This document shows positions 1-5,137 of a stretch of 10,867 nt of DNA, one piece after another (positions within the stretch are counted from its first letter, which is position 1; the number at the start of each line of letters is the position of its first letter). The notes beneath the pieces are model-generated. The model ran no database searches, had not been told where the DNA came from, and saw nothing but the letters and a program-made list of their open reading frames with translations. Made by a program: the position numbers and the translations under genes. This DNA comes from Bacteroidales bacterium (GTDB lineage Bacteria > Bacteroidota > Bacteroidia > Bacteroidales > UBA932). The stretch spans positions 1 to 10,867 of the forward strand of contig JALNXR010000049.1 of NCBI GenBank assembly GCA_023230265.1, in the 5' to 3' direction.

Positions 1-75
1 TTACAAACCATCAGGCTCGGGAACTGACACCGGCCAAGTGGCTTGCAGCCCGCCAATCACAGTCCATGACCGGTT
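1..75 (-). other. Possible attC (half visible) at the window's left edge
   Basis: After the stop of the leftmost cassette gene an attC is expected. Reading the plus strand back from GTT at 73-75 gives a 4-nt spacer, CATG (65-68), C64, CACAGT (58-63), T57 and a GC-rich arm. This is the same 4-C-6-T spacing as in the clear attC sites of this array. I could not find the opposite arm in 1-50, so the site either runs off the window or is not real. A local hairpin (68-74 with 82-88, one G-T pair) also lies here. Otherwise I see nothing in 1-117. Confidence 0.25.
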
Positions 76-117
76 AACACTACCGGCCCAGCTTACAATA
101 GGTCAAAGTTAAGACGC

Positions 118-648
118 TTACGTTACAACACCTTGCTTGTATGATGAAAGGGTTTTTGATAAAAATATTAAATCGTCTTGTGATTTTTTAATTTCATAAG
201 GTAAATTTTTTAGTTTGAGTTGCTGCTTCCCCTGCCTTGAACGCAGGTCTGCAATAAATATATTAATCTGCTCAGAGGCAGCAGCAATAGTAGCGACTTC
301 TTCTTCCAAGGCGATCTTATCGTCTCTAATTTCTTTTTCATGCTCAAGTTGTTCTCTGGCTAACTTAGCCTCTTCTTCCATAAGCTTAGCTTTTGCAATC
401 CGCTCTTTGGCTTCAGCGGTTCTTAATAAAGCAAGTTGAGTCTGTTTTGCTGATTCTTCACGATAAAGATTTAAAGCTTCTTTGGATAATTCCTCACGTT
501 TTACTTGCGCAGTATCTGTAATGATGATTTCTTTTACTTCGCTCTCTCGCTTACATGAAGAAATAAATAAAACTAATGCAATGATAATAATGCATTTCCT
601 GCAAAATTTAAATATGGAACTCAAGTTTCTTTGCTTAATTGATGTCAT
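118..648 (-). CDS. Coiled-coil lipoprotein, unknown function (integron cassette gene)
   Basis: This is a 176-residue protein of unknown function. Its N-terminus has basic residues (FKFCRK), a hydrophobic run (IIIIALVLF) and a lipobox-like ISSC with Cys at residue 32, so it is predicted to be a signal-peptidase II lipoprotein anchored in a membrane. From about residue 45 to 120 it is rich in Ala, Glu, Lys and Leu with heptad-like spacing, suggesting a long coiled coil. A longer ORF opens at 708, but that start lies inside the attC of the neighbouring cassette; the ATG at 648 places the signal peptide at the N-terminus and lies about 39 nt inside the cassette boundary. The ribosome site is weak (GAAAG about 14 nt upstream). 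The gene is AT-rich and it ends 43 nt before a possible attC half-site. No family was recognised. Confidence 0.75.
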   Translation of the reverse strand: MTSIKQRNLSSIFKFCRKCIIIIALVLFISSCKRESEVKEIIITDTAQVKREELSKEALNLYREESAKQTQLALLRTAEAKERIAKAKLMEEEAKLAREQLEHEKEIRDDKIALEEEVATIAAASEQINIFIADLRSRQGKQQLKLKNLPYEIKKSQDDLIFLSKTLSSYKQGVVT

Positions 649-682
649 ATTTTTAACAATTCTTTCGCGTTTTAATTTTTTT

Positions 683-768
683 CCTAACGTCCAAAGTGAC
701 CGGCGCAAGTGAGCCGCAAAGCGAAGCGGCGCGGCTTACTTGCGTACGTGTCCACTTTTTTGTTGGCG
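683..768 (-). other. attC site of the two-gene cassette
   Basis: On the plus strand CCTAAC (683-688) and GTTGG (762-766) are the outer boxes. Inside, AAAGT (693-697) pairs with ACTTT (754-758), GAC (698-700) pairs with GTC (750-752), and C753 is left extrahelical. The core stem 704-717 pairs with 731-744 over 14 positions, with one G-T pair. The loop 718-730 can form a further small stem. On the minus (cassette) strand the site reads CGCCAAC ... GTTAGGA, close to RYYYAAC/GTTRRRY. The stop codon of the HEPN-like gene lies inside this site, a common arrangement in cassettes. It is longer and less regular than the other four. Confidence 0.78.
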
Positions 769-1380
769 TTCCTCGTTTTTTTTCTTCAACTCAGCCATGA
801 CTTGCTTGAGGTCGAAACCCTCTGCTCCGGTGTCGATCTCCAAGGGTGTCGTCGCGCCCGTGTATTGTCTTGCGACAGATGGCACAATCTCCCCGATATC
901 CTTCTCCAATCTCGTCATGAGTTCAGGAATGACGGGATAGGAAGATCGAACATGAATCTTGTAATTCTGCGAATGGAACGTGCGGACGCCGAGATTGAAG
1001 TCCCATACATTCCGACGGATGGGTTTGTCTGGATTCCGAACGTTGGGCGGGATGAGTTTCAGGCGTACGCCGTCGAGCGTTGTGTGCGCATAGAACATGT
1101 TGCGCAGGGCCATGAAGTAGTAGTGCCGGTCATTCATTACATCGCTGGGGAAATCGGGGAAGAAACGATACTCATCGGTGTCAGTAACGAGGCCAATACC
1201 ATCTCGACGAAGGAATGGCCGCCCATAGCACGTAACGAGTGACAGCAAGAGGTGGTAGTTCATCTCCTCGTCGAGGCACTGGTCATATAGAAGGAAAGCC
1301 TTCTTCGCTGAGAACAGATCGGCCCATGCGGTAGCGAGCCGAATGAGCTTCTTGTCCCCTGTGCCTAGCGGTGTCTCCAT
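736..1380 (-). CDS. Putative HEPN-like protein (second gene of a two-gene cassette)
   Basis: This is a 214-residue cytoplasmic protein with no signal peptide or membrane segment. It is mostly helical-looking, with LLYDQCLDEEMNYHLLLSL followed by CYGRPFLRRDG and then ALRNMFYAH at residues 91-99. R93-N94-x4-H99 fits the Rx4-6H signature of HEPN domains, in which the residue after Arg is usually N, D or H. Many HEPN proteins are RNases in toxin-antitoxin, abortive-infection or CRISPR systems, others are not catalytic. The match here is one motif in a plausible helical setting, so it is tentative. The C-terminal 60 residues are charged (KQVMAELKKKNEERQQKSG). Its ATG follows the TGA of the upstream gene after one base, so the two are probably translationally coupled. 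The stop codon falls inside the attC of the cassette. Confidence 0.8.
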   Translation of the reverse strand: METPLGTGDKKLIRLATAWADLFSAKKAFLLYDQCLDEEMNYHLLLSLVTCYGRPFLRRDGIGLVTDTDEYRFFPDFPSDVMNDRHYYFMALRNMFYAHTTLDGVRLKLIPPNVRNPDKPIRRNVWDFNLGVRTFHSQNYKIHVRSSYPVIPELMTRLEKDIGEIVPSVARQYTGATTPLEIDTGAEGFDLKQVMAELKKKNEERQQKSGHVRK

Positions 1381-1381
1381 G

Positions 1382-1888
1382 TCAATATCCCATATTGTGC
1401 AATTGCACGCGCAAGATGCCGCGCATCGTCCCGAGAATTATGGCCAGCACGAGACCCAAATATCCGAGCACAAGACCTGCGATTGCCATACCTTTCCCTC
1501 CGTAAACATCAGGTTCCTTGTTGGCTCTGCTGAGCGCCATGTGTCCGCAAATGACCGCCGGTATGCTAAGCGTTGATGCCCACCCACCGAGAATTCCGCA
1601 TATGAGACTGGACAGCGCAAGTCCTGTCTTTCGTCCGACAGACAGTGATGGAAGCTGGCCTCTCTTTTCCTGATGTTTGAAGCGAATGTAGGTTGCCTTT
1701 GCTCGATCGGTGTTACCGTCGCATTCGGCCAATGCTTTCGCCCATAGGCCCTTGTCTTGGTTGCCCTGTTCGATTTCCTCAAGTGCGGAGGCATATGTCG
1801 CCTTGGTTGCGGCGACTGCCGCCCTGTGTTTCCTGTCACGTTCGCCGAACTTCTGTCCGAGACGGTATGAAAAACTGCCTTCAGTCAT
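1382..1888 (-). CDS. DUF4190-like two-helix membrane protein (first gene of a two-gene cassette)
   Basis: This is a 168-residue protein. Residues 1-80 are soluble and include GLWAKALAECDGN and ATYIRF, a motif I recognise from small bacterial proteins that carry 'LWakAlaeadGd..kAka.YikLR'. Residues 88-156 carry two hydrophobic segments with the DUF4190 pattern (ALSSLICGILGG ... AVICGHMALSRA ... GGKGMAIAGLVLGYLGL). The protein is expected in the inner membrane with the N-terminal part in the cytosol. Its function is unknown. The ORF is open further upstream to 1981, but that part is translated attC and mini-cassette sequence. The ATG at 1888 has GGAAAGGA 7 nt upstream and lies 19 nt from the cassette boundary, so it is preferred. 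It shares its cassette with the HEPN-like gene, one base downstream. Confidence 0.85.
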   Translation of the reverse strand: MTEGSFSYRLGQKFGERDRKHRAAVAATKATYASALEEIEQGNQDKGLWAKALAECDGNTDRAKATYIRFKHQEKRGQLPSLSVGRKTGLALSSLICGILGGWASTLSIPAVICGHMALSRANKEPDVYGGKGMAIAGLVLGYLGLVLAIILGTMRGILRVQLHNMGY

Positions 1889-1906
1889 CGTATTGTCCTT
1901 TCCGCC

Positions 1907-1960
1907 AACGCCTGCGTCACGTTTTGCCGCGCCAGCGGCAATAACGTGCACGCTGTTGTT
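1907..1960 (-). other. attC site of mini-cassette copy A
   Basis: On the plus strand AAC (1907-1909) pairs with GTT (1958-1960). Four bases (1910-1913 and 1954-1957) are unpaired on each side. GCGT (1914-1917) pairs with ACGC (1950-1953), and C1949 is extrahelical. CACGTT (1918-1923) pairs with AACGTG (1943-1948), and T1942 is extrahelical. TTGCCGC (1924-1930) pairs with GCGGCAA (1935-1941), leaving a 4-nt loop. This is a complete attC fold on the bottom strand relative to the cassette genes. At about 54 bp it is near the short end of the attC size range. Confidence 0.9.
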
Positions 1961-2072
1961 GAAACGGTTATTATTCTTCAAACCGTTCCGGGTGATTGTT
2001 TCTGTCTTTGTGTTCTTTGAGATCTTTGTGGTTTCAAATCTCGCGATGCACAGGCTTCTTTTTCGTTTTCAA
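1909..2072 (-). repeat. ORF-less mini-cassette, copy A
   Basis: This 164-bp unit runs from the R' cut of the lipoprotein cassette's attC to the R' cut of its own attC. It contains no credible gene. It is a near-identical copy of 2686-2848: over the shared 1907-2074 / 2684-2850 I count six substitutions and one single-base indel. Identity stops exactly at the AACG of the core boxes on both sides, which is what integrase-mediated cassette insertion predicts. The part outside the attC holds a 'ctttgtgttctttgagatctttgtgg' type low-complexity segment and an imperfect 9-bp inverted repeat (1961-1969 with 1981-1989). It sits directly upstream of the two-gene cassette. Confidence 0.88.
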
Positions 2073-2139
2073 CGTTGAGGTGAGGCTCCGCCTGAGAGCG
2101 AGGAACGAGCGATCAGGCGGTAGCCTCCACCTGTTGGTT
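2071..2139 (-). other. attC site of the lipoprotein cassette
   Basis: On the plus strand AAC (2071-2073) and GTT (2137-2139) are the outer boxes with 4-nt unpaired spacers. AGGT (2078-2081) pairs with ACCT (2129-2132), and C2128 is extrahelical. GAGGCT (2082-2087) pairs with AGCCTC (2122-2127), and T2121 is extrahelical. CCGCCTGA (2088-2095) pairs with TCAGGCGG (2113-2120), and the loop is 17 nt. Every stem position pairs without mismatch. The stop codon of the lipoprotein gene lies 8 bp before the site. Confidence 0.93.
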
Positions 2140-2146
2140 CTGACCA

Positions 2147-2668
2147 TTATTTTTTTTCTTCACTCATATCATCCAAACTTCTACCTGTGTAAGAAAGTTT
2201 AGCTTCTTCAATTTCTACTTTCAACGAACCATTCAAATCTGTAATTTTTCCATCAATTAGTACTTCTTTGTATTTTTTTAGCTCCATGGCTTGTTGCTTT
2301 GACACAGGTATTGTAATGTCAGCTGTAGAGAAAATAGCACCTTTGTCCATATCAATCTTACAAATAAAATTACCATACTCTTCTTTAACATCTGAAATAT
2401 ATCCACCATCCCATTTGATATACTTTCCTATGTAACGTTTGCGAAACTCATCTGTCATTTTATCCATTACCGCTTCACGCTTAACTTCGGTATCATCCGA
2501 AGTTAGCCCGCTACGTTCGTACAAACTTTTTTCTTCTGTTCGTAAATCATAATACGATTGATCAATATAAACTTTTTCTATCTTTTTAGGTGGCGTTGGT
2601 GGTTCTCCGCATCCTGCAAAAAATAGGAGGCACGCTAAAGTTGGAATAATTGTTGTTTTTCTTTTCAT
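2147..2668 (-). CDS. Lipoprotein with possible OB-fold (integron cassette gene)
   Basis: This is a 173-residue protein. MKRKTTII followed by a hydrophobic run and FAGC (Cys20) is a clear lipoprotein signal with lipobox, then a Pro-rich linker (EPPTPPKK). Residues about 65-165 (RYIGKYIKWDGGYISDV ... FICKIDMD ... ELKKYKEVLIDGKITDL ... VEIEEAKL) have the strand order and the 'Y.GK...w.G.i' / 'kkY..v.i.GkI' landmarks of the tRNA_anti-like OB-fold family. That is a weak, by-eye assignment. Role unknown; probably a periplasmic or outer-membrane-attached binding protein. The ATG at 2668 has AGGA 7 nt upstream (CAGGATTAAATATG) and lies 17 nt inside the cassette. The upstream-extended ORF to 2758 would start at TTG inside mini-cassette sequence and is not credible. 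The gene is AT-rich. Confidence 0.85.
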   Translation of the reverse strand: MKRKTTIIPTLACLLFFAGCGEPPTPPKKIEKVYIDQSYYDLRTEEKSLYERSGLTSDDTEVKREAVMDKMTDEFRKRYIGKYIKWDGGYISDVKEEYGNFICKIDMDKGAIFSTADITIPVSKQQAMELKKYKEVLIDGKITDLNGSLKVEIEEAKLSYTGRSLDDMSEEKK

Positions 2669-2683
2669 ATTTAATCCTGTCAG

Positions 2684-2737
2684 AACGCCCGCGTCACGTT
2701 TTGCCGCGCCAGCGGCAATAACGTGCACGCTGTTGTT
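2684..2737 (-). other. attC site of mini-cassette copy B
   Basis: The fold is the same as in copy A. AAC (2684-2686) pairs with GTT (2735-2737), with 4-nt spacers. GCGT (2691-2694) pairs with ACGC (2727-2730), and C2726 is extrahelical. CACGTT (2695-2700) pairs with AACGTG (2720-2725), and T2719 is extrahelical. TTGCCGC (2701-2707) pairs with GCGGCAA (2712-2718), with loop GCCA. Its R' box on the minus strand is GTTCTGA, further from GTTRRRY than that of copy A (GTTGGCG). The box inherits bases from the next cassette, so this difference is expected. Confidence 0.9.
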
Positions 2738-2848
2738 GAAACAGTTTTTATTCTTCAAACCGTTTCAGGTGATTGTTTTGTCTTTGTGATCTTTGAGATC
2801 TTTGTGGTTTCAAATCTCGCGATGCACAGGCTTCTTTTTCGTTTTCAA
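2686..2848 (-). repeat. ORF-less mini-cassette, copy B
   Basis: This is the second copy, 163 bp, about 96% identical to copy A over the shared core-to-core stretch. It lies directly upstream of the lipoprotein cassette, whereas copy A lies upstream of the two-gene cassette, so empty and coding units alternate. I looked for a minus-strand promoter inside it and saw TTGAAA elements but no convincing -10 box. Whether it supplies transcription, RNA, or is just a selfish unit cannot be told from sequence. Confidence 0.88.
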
Positions 2849-2914
2849 CGAACAGATCACAATTCCGCTGGGGCTAGCGAAGCGCCCCAGTGGATATTGT
2901 GCATCTGCCTTGTT
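2847..2914 (-). other. attC site nearest the integrase
   Basis: On the plus strand AAC (2847-2849) pairs with GTT (2912-2914). CAGAT (2853-2857) pairs with ATCTG (2903-2907), and C2902 is extrahelical. CACAAT (2858-2863) pairs with ATTGTG (2896-2901), and T2895 is extrahelical. The 11-bp stem 2864-2874 pairs with 2884-2894 (one G-T pair), and the loop TAGCGAAGC is 9 nt. This has the same architecture as the other short sites in the array, although the arm sequences differ. Its R'' side overlaps the only good core-like box in the leader (minus GTTGGAA, 2919-2913). Confidence 0.9.
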
Positions 2915-3139
2915 CCAACATTATTTTCATTTCACATTTTCTGTGACTGATCCACCTGCCACAGATCCAAAACCAAAAGAACACTTGTTCATTGGGGAAA
3001 CAATTCACCCTCTCTAAACCATTTCGATTGTCCCAAATCCTATTCAGCGAAGCAATGATTTTTTTTATTGGAACTCTTAATAGTGGTACGGACGCATTCT
3101 ACCAGAAAACTTCACTGATGTGTCCTTAATTGACGCAAT

Positions 3140-3167
3140 ATTTTGCATTTTTTAGGGTTATTGTCAA
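3140..3167 (-). promoter_or_regulatory. Candidate cassette promoter (Pc)
   Basis: The minus strand reads TTGACA (3167-3162), a 16-nt spacer, then CAAAAT (3145-3140). The -35 is a perfect match to the sigma-70 consensus; the -10 matches four of six. It points into the cassette array and lies about 220 bp before the putative attI core, a suitable place for Pc. The weak -10 keeps this tentative. Confidence 0.4.
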
Positions 3168-3180
3168 TGATTATTGTGTA

Positions 3181-3208
3181 TTGACTTAATTTTATTCTGA
3201 CGTATAAT
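3181..3208 (+). promoter_or_regulatory. Candidate intI promoter
   Basis: TTGACT (3181-3186), a 16-nt spacer and a perfect TATAAT (3203-3208) point toward intI, leaving a leader of about 120 nt before the ATG. The -10 box lies inside the first copy of the 23-nt direct repeat (3197-3219), so any protein that binds that repeat would be expected to affect intI transcription. Confidence 0.65.
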
Positions 3209-3319
3209 ATAGTATTGAATTAAAAATATTATTAGATTTTTGCCTGATTCGCAGGTTATTGAGACTCAAAACCCTGTTATTAGCGTAATATACATCCTGA
3301 CGCATATTATGGTATTGGA
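3197..3319 (+). repeat. Pair of 23-nt direct repeats exactly 100 bp apart
   Basis: CTGACGTATAATATAG followed by TATTGAA at 3197-3219 matches CTGACGCATATTATGG followed by TATTGGA at 3297-3319 in 19 of 23 positions. The first copy covers the -10 of the intI promoter; the second ends 7 nt before the ribosome site. Known attI sites carry direct-repeat integrase-binding sites, but those lie next to the core. A regulator-binding pair is an equal possibility. Confidence 0.6.
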
Positions 3320-3337
3320 AACAGCTAGGAGGTTAAC

Positions 3338-4708
3338 ATGCTCGACATGAATGACTTACAGCTTGATGAATTTGCGGAGTATTTGACTAAAAGATCGATG
3401 TGTAAGGATGGCCATGCTAAGTACTACGTTTATTGGGTCAGAAACTTCTTCCATGAAGCACAGAATTGGCCACCTGACGCATGGGAGTTGTTGTTGCAAC
3501 GATATGTCAATGCTCTGAATGACAACCCAAAAATTGAGGACTGGCAGGTTGATCAAGCGGATAAGGCGGTGCGACTTTACTTTCATAATTTCAGAAGTGG
3601 CGACAAATCTGTTCCCAAAAGCGCAGCTCAGTTGATTTTTGATGAGAACGGCTGTGTGGTTACAAACGATCTGTTGTCAATAATTCGACAGTCTTTAAGG
3701 ATTCAGCATTATTCATATCGGACGGAACAGACTTATCTCGATTGGATTCGTCGTTTCCTCATTTATGTAGGCAGCTGCAATGTTTTGGAGTCCAGTGATA
3801 ATGGTGATGACGAAAGCAGAGTTGTTTCTGGGCGACCGCGAGCTTCTGATTCTGGAACCGATCTTCCCGTAAAGGTTTGCATCACAGAGCAAGTAATCAA
3901 AGATTATATTGCTTGGCTTGCCTTACAAAAAAATGTTGCAGCCAGTACACAAAATCAGGCGTTTAACGCGTTACTATTTATGGCGCGCAGAGCGTTGAAC
4001 CTGGAAATGGTAGAACTTGAAAAAGGTATACGGGCCAAAGCAGGGAAGAAACTACCGGTTGTGCTGACTCCAGAGGAGGTGAAACAGGTTCTTTCTAATG
4101 TTGAGGGAACTCGTGCATTGCTTCTTAAACTTCTGTACGGGGGTGGTTTGAGGCTGCGAGAGCTTTGTCGCTTAAGGACAAAGGACATTGATTTTGACAA
4201 TGAGCTGGTGTTTGTGCGTTCAGGGAAGGGGGATAAAGATCGTTCCACACTACTGCCGCAATCAGCAATCCCTCAGTTACATGATCATTTAAAAAAAGTT
4301 CGCGCTCTTCATGAACTGGATCTTAAGGCCGGTTGCGCCGAGGTCTTTCTGCCAAATGCTTTGGCCCGCAAATATAAGAATGCTGCAACTCAGTTTGGCT
4401 GGTACTGGCTTTTCCCAGGGGCGCAGCCTTCTATGGATCCACGTGCAGGCAAGATGCGTCGTCACCACGTAAGTCCCTCTTTTGTTCAGCGGGTGGTTCG
4501 TGAAGCCGCCAAAACTGCTGGTGTCGAGAAAGACGTTTCTCCTCATACATTAAGGCACTCTTTCGCAACCCATCTTTTGCTTAACGGAGTAGATCTACGC
4601 GAGATTCAAGAATATCTGGGGCATTCGAGTGTTGAAACAACAATGATATACACCCATGTGGTCAAGACTATGCGCAATCGCGCTAAGAGCCCACTGGATC
4701 TACTGTAG
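3338..4708 (+). CDS. intI: Integron integrase, N-terminally extended
   Basis: This is a 456-residue tyrosine recombinase that recombines attC with attI or attC. The catalytic set is visible: R272 (GGLRLREL), K297 or K300 (GKGDKDR), H403-x2-R406 (PHTLRHSFATHLL), H429 (LGHSS) and Y438 (TTMIYTHV). The IntI-specific insert is present at about 334-362 (VFLPNALARKYKNAATQFGWYWLFPG), followed by DPRAG-MRRHH and the C-terminal RSPLD-like KSPLDLL, which separates it from Xer proteins and phage integrases. Typical IntI proteins are about 320-340 residues. This one has some 110 extra N-terminal residues that resemble a second SAM-like core-binding domain, plus a low-complexity insert (about 149-178) within the normal one. 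The start is fixed by AGGAGG at 3327-3332, 5 nt before ATG. A promoter lies at 3181-3208. It diverges from the cassette genes. Confidence 0.96.
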   Translation: MLDMNDLQLDEFAEYLTKRSMCKDGHAKYYVYWVRNFFHEAQNWPPDAWELLLQRYVNALNDNPKIEDWQVDQADKAVRLYFHNFRSGDKSVPKSAAQLIFDENGCVVTNDLLSIIRQSLRIQHYSYRTEQTYLDWIRRFLIYVGSCNVLESSDNGDDESRVVSGRPRASDSGTDLPVKVCITEQVIKDYIAWLALQKNVAASTQNQAFNALLFMARRALNLEMVELEKGIRAKAGKKLPVVLTPEEVKQVLSNVEGTRALLLKLLYGGGLRLRELCRLRTKDIDFDNELVFVRSGKGDKDRSTLLPQSAIPQLHDHLKKVRALHELDLKAGCAEVFLPNALARKYKNAATQFGWYWLFPGAQPSMDPRAGKMRRHHVSPSFVQRVVREAAKTAGVEKDVSPHTLRHSFATHLLLNGVDLREIQEYLGHSSVETTMIYTHVVKTMRNRAKSPLDLL

Positions 4709-4805
4709 TAGTGCAAGCATCTTGCTTACAGATGGAATTTCATCCAAAACGGAGTGCCAGAGAGTGGCGTGGCATCGATATTTCTCAAGGATTATAGCTT
4801 ATAGA

Positions 4806-5086
4806 GTCACAGAGTTCTCAGAGTTTTTTGCCCGCGAATCTCCGCGAATGGATAAGGGTATTTCATCCCCACTTCGTGGGGTCGCTAATCGCTTGGAATA
4901 CCCTTATCACAAGATCACTTTTGACAACATGCATCGTAATTTTAACACAAGACTCTGCGCTTTAAATTTTTAGTGATTAACGGCTCCACAACGTGGAGAA
5001 AAAATTTAAAGCGCAATATTCGTGGAGATTCGCGGGGGGAAAAATTGGTTGCGGCTATGCTGCGCTAGGCTCTCTGTGGTTAAACT
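4806..5086. repeat. Palindrome-rich non-coding segment with nested inverted repeats
   Basis: Several inverted repeats are nested here. CCCGCGAATCTCCGCGAAT (4831-4849) pairs with 5018-5036 at 18 of 19 positions. GATAAGGGTATT (4851-4862) pairs perfectly with 4897-4908 and encloses CCCCAC/GTGGGG (4867-4872, 4876-4881). GCGCTTTAAATTTTT (4957-4971) pairs perfectly with 5000-5014 and encloses CTCCAC/GTGGAG (4984-4989, 4993-4998). Outer 'cacagag' (4809-4815) and 'ctctgtg' (5073-5079) are also inverted. No gene is credible. These look like copies of a dispersed intergenic repeat; some PVC-group genomes carry similar text (from memory). Between intI and this segment (4709-4805) I see only a small palindrome (4713-4725). 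Confidence 0.7.
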
Positions 5087-5137
5087 TATTACATATTTAT
5101 CCAATAGAACGACATTCGCCAGTGTGAAACTCAGCGG

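Larger units (their letters stand above)
2913..3337. promoter_or_regulatory. Integron leader with putative attI core
   Basis: This 425-bp segment separates the first attC from intI and holds no credible gene. An attI core should read GTTRRRY on the minus strand, i.e. YYYAAC on plus. Among the AAC triplets I inspected between 2913 and 3337, only TTCCAAC (2913-2919) has three pyrimidines before AAC, so I place the attI crossover there. The rest is AT-rich with the intI promoter, a possible cassette promoter, and a direct repeat pair. A CCTGattcgCAGG palindrome lies at 3243-3255. I see no clear LexA box. Confidence 0.5.
1..4708. mobile_element. Integron: intI plus divergent cassette array (left end open)
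   Basis: An integron-type integrase gene on the plus strand is followed on its 5' side by a run of minus-strand genes separated by foldable attC sites. Cassette boundaries, taken as the G/TT point of each R' box on the minus strand, give units of about 2849-2918 (attC only), 2686-2848 (no ORF), 2073-2685 (lipoprotein), 1909-2072 (no ORF), 688-1908 (two genes) and 687 leftward (coiled-coil lipoprotein). By eye the base composition differs between cassettes (AT-rich lipoprotein genes, GC-richer two-gene unit), as expected for independently acquired cassettes. The array continues past position 1 or ends just there. The class is not one of the clinical mobile integrons; a sedentary chromosomal integron is the likely reading. 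Confidence 0.88.

Noticed and set aside
709..1242. Plus-strand ORF of 177 residues opposite the HEPN-like gene
   Set aside because: It is antisense to a gene whose start, coupling and attC placement are coherent. It crosses the attC, and I saw no ribosome site or recognisable protein features.
1889..1981. N-terminal extension shared by two proteins (…FNNSVHVIAAGAAKRDAGV) in the ORFs ending at 1382 and 2147
   Set aside because: The shared residues are translated mini-cassette and attC sequence and begin at TTG codons without a ribosome site. Internal ATGs at 1888 and 2668 have good ribosome sites and correct N-termini. That both copies read in frame is a one-in-three coincidence each.
1907..2850. 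CRISPR array or retron-like element
   Set aside because: Only two repeat copies exist, separated by a gene, with no short regular spacers, no cas genes and no reverse transcriptase. The attC folding explains the repeats.
2941..2964. CTGTG ... CACAG as a LexA/SOS box for intI
   Set aside because: The spacing and half-sites do not fit the known LexA consensus, and the site is far from the intI promoter.
4656..4973. Plus-strand ORF of 105 residues overlapping the intI 3' end
   Set aside because: It is out of frame with intI and most of it is palindromic repeat sequence.
4957..5014. Inverted repeat as another attC or attI
   Set aside because: It has perfect symmetrical arms without extrahelical bases or AAC/GTT boxes at the ends, and lies on the wrong side of intI.
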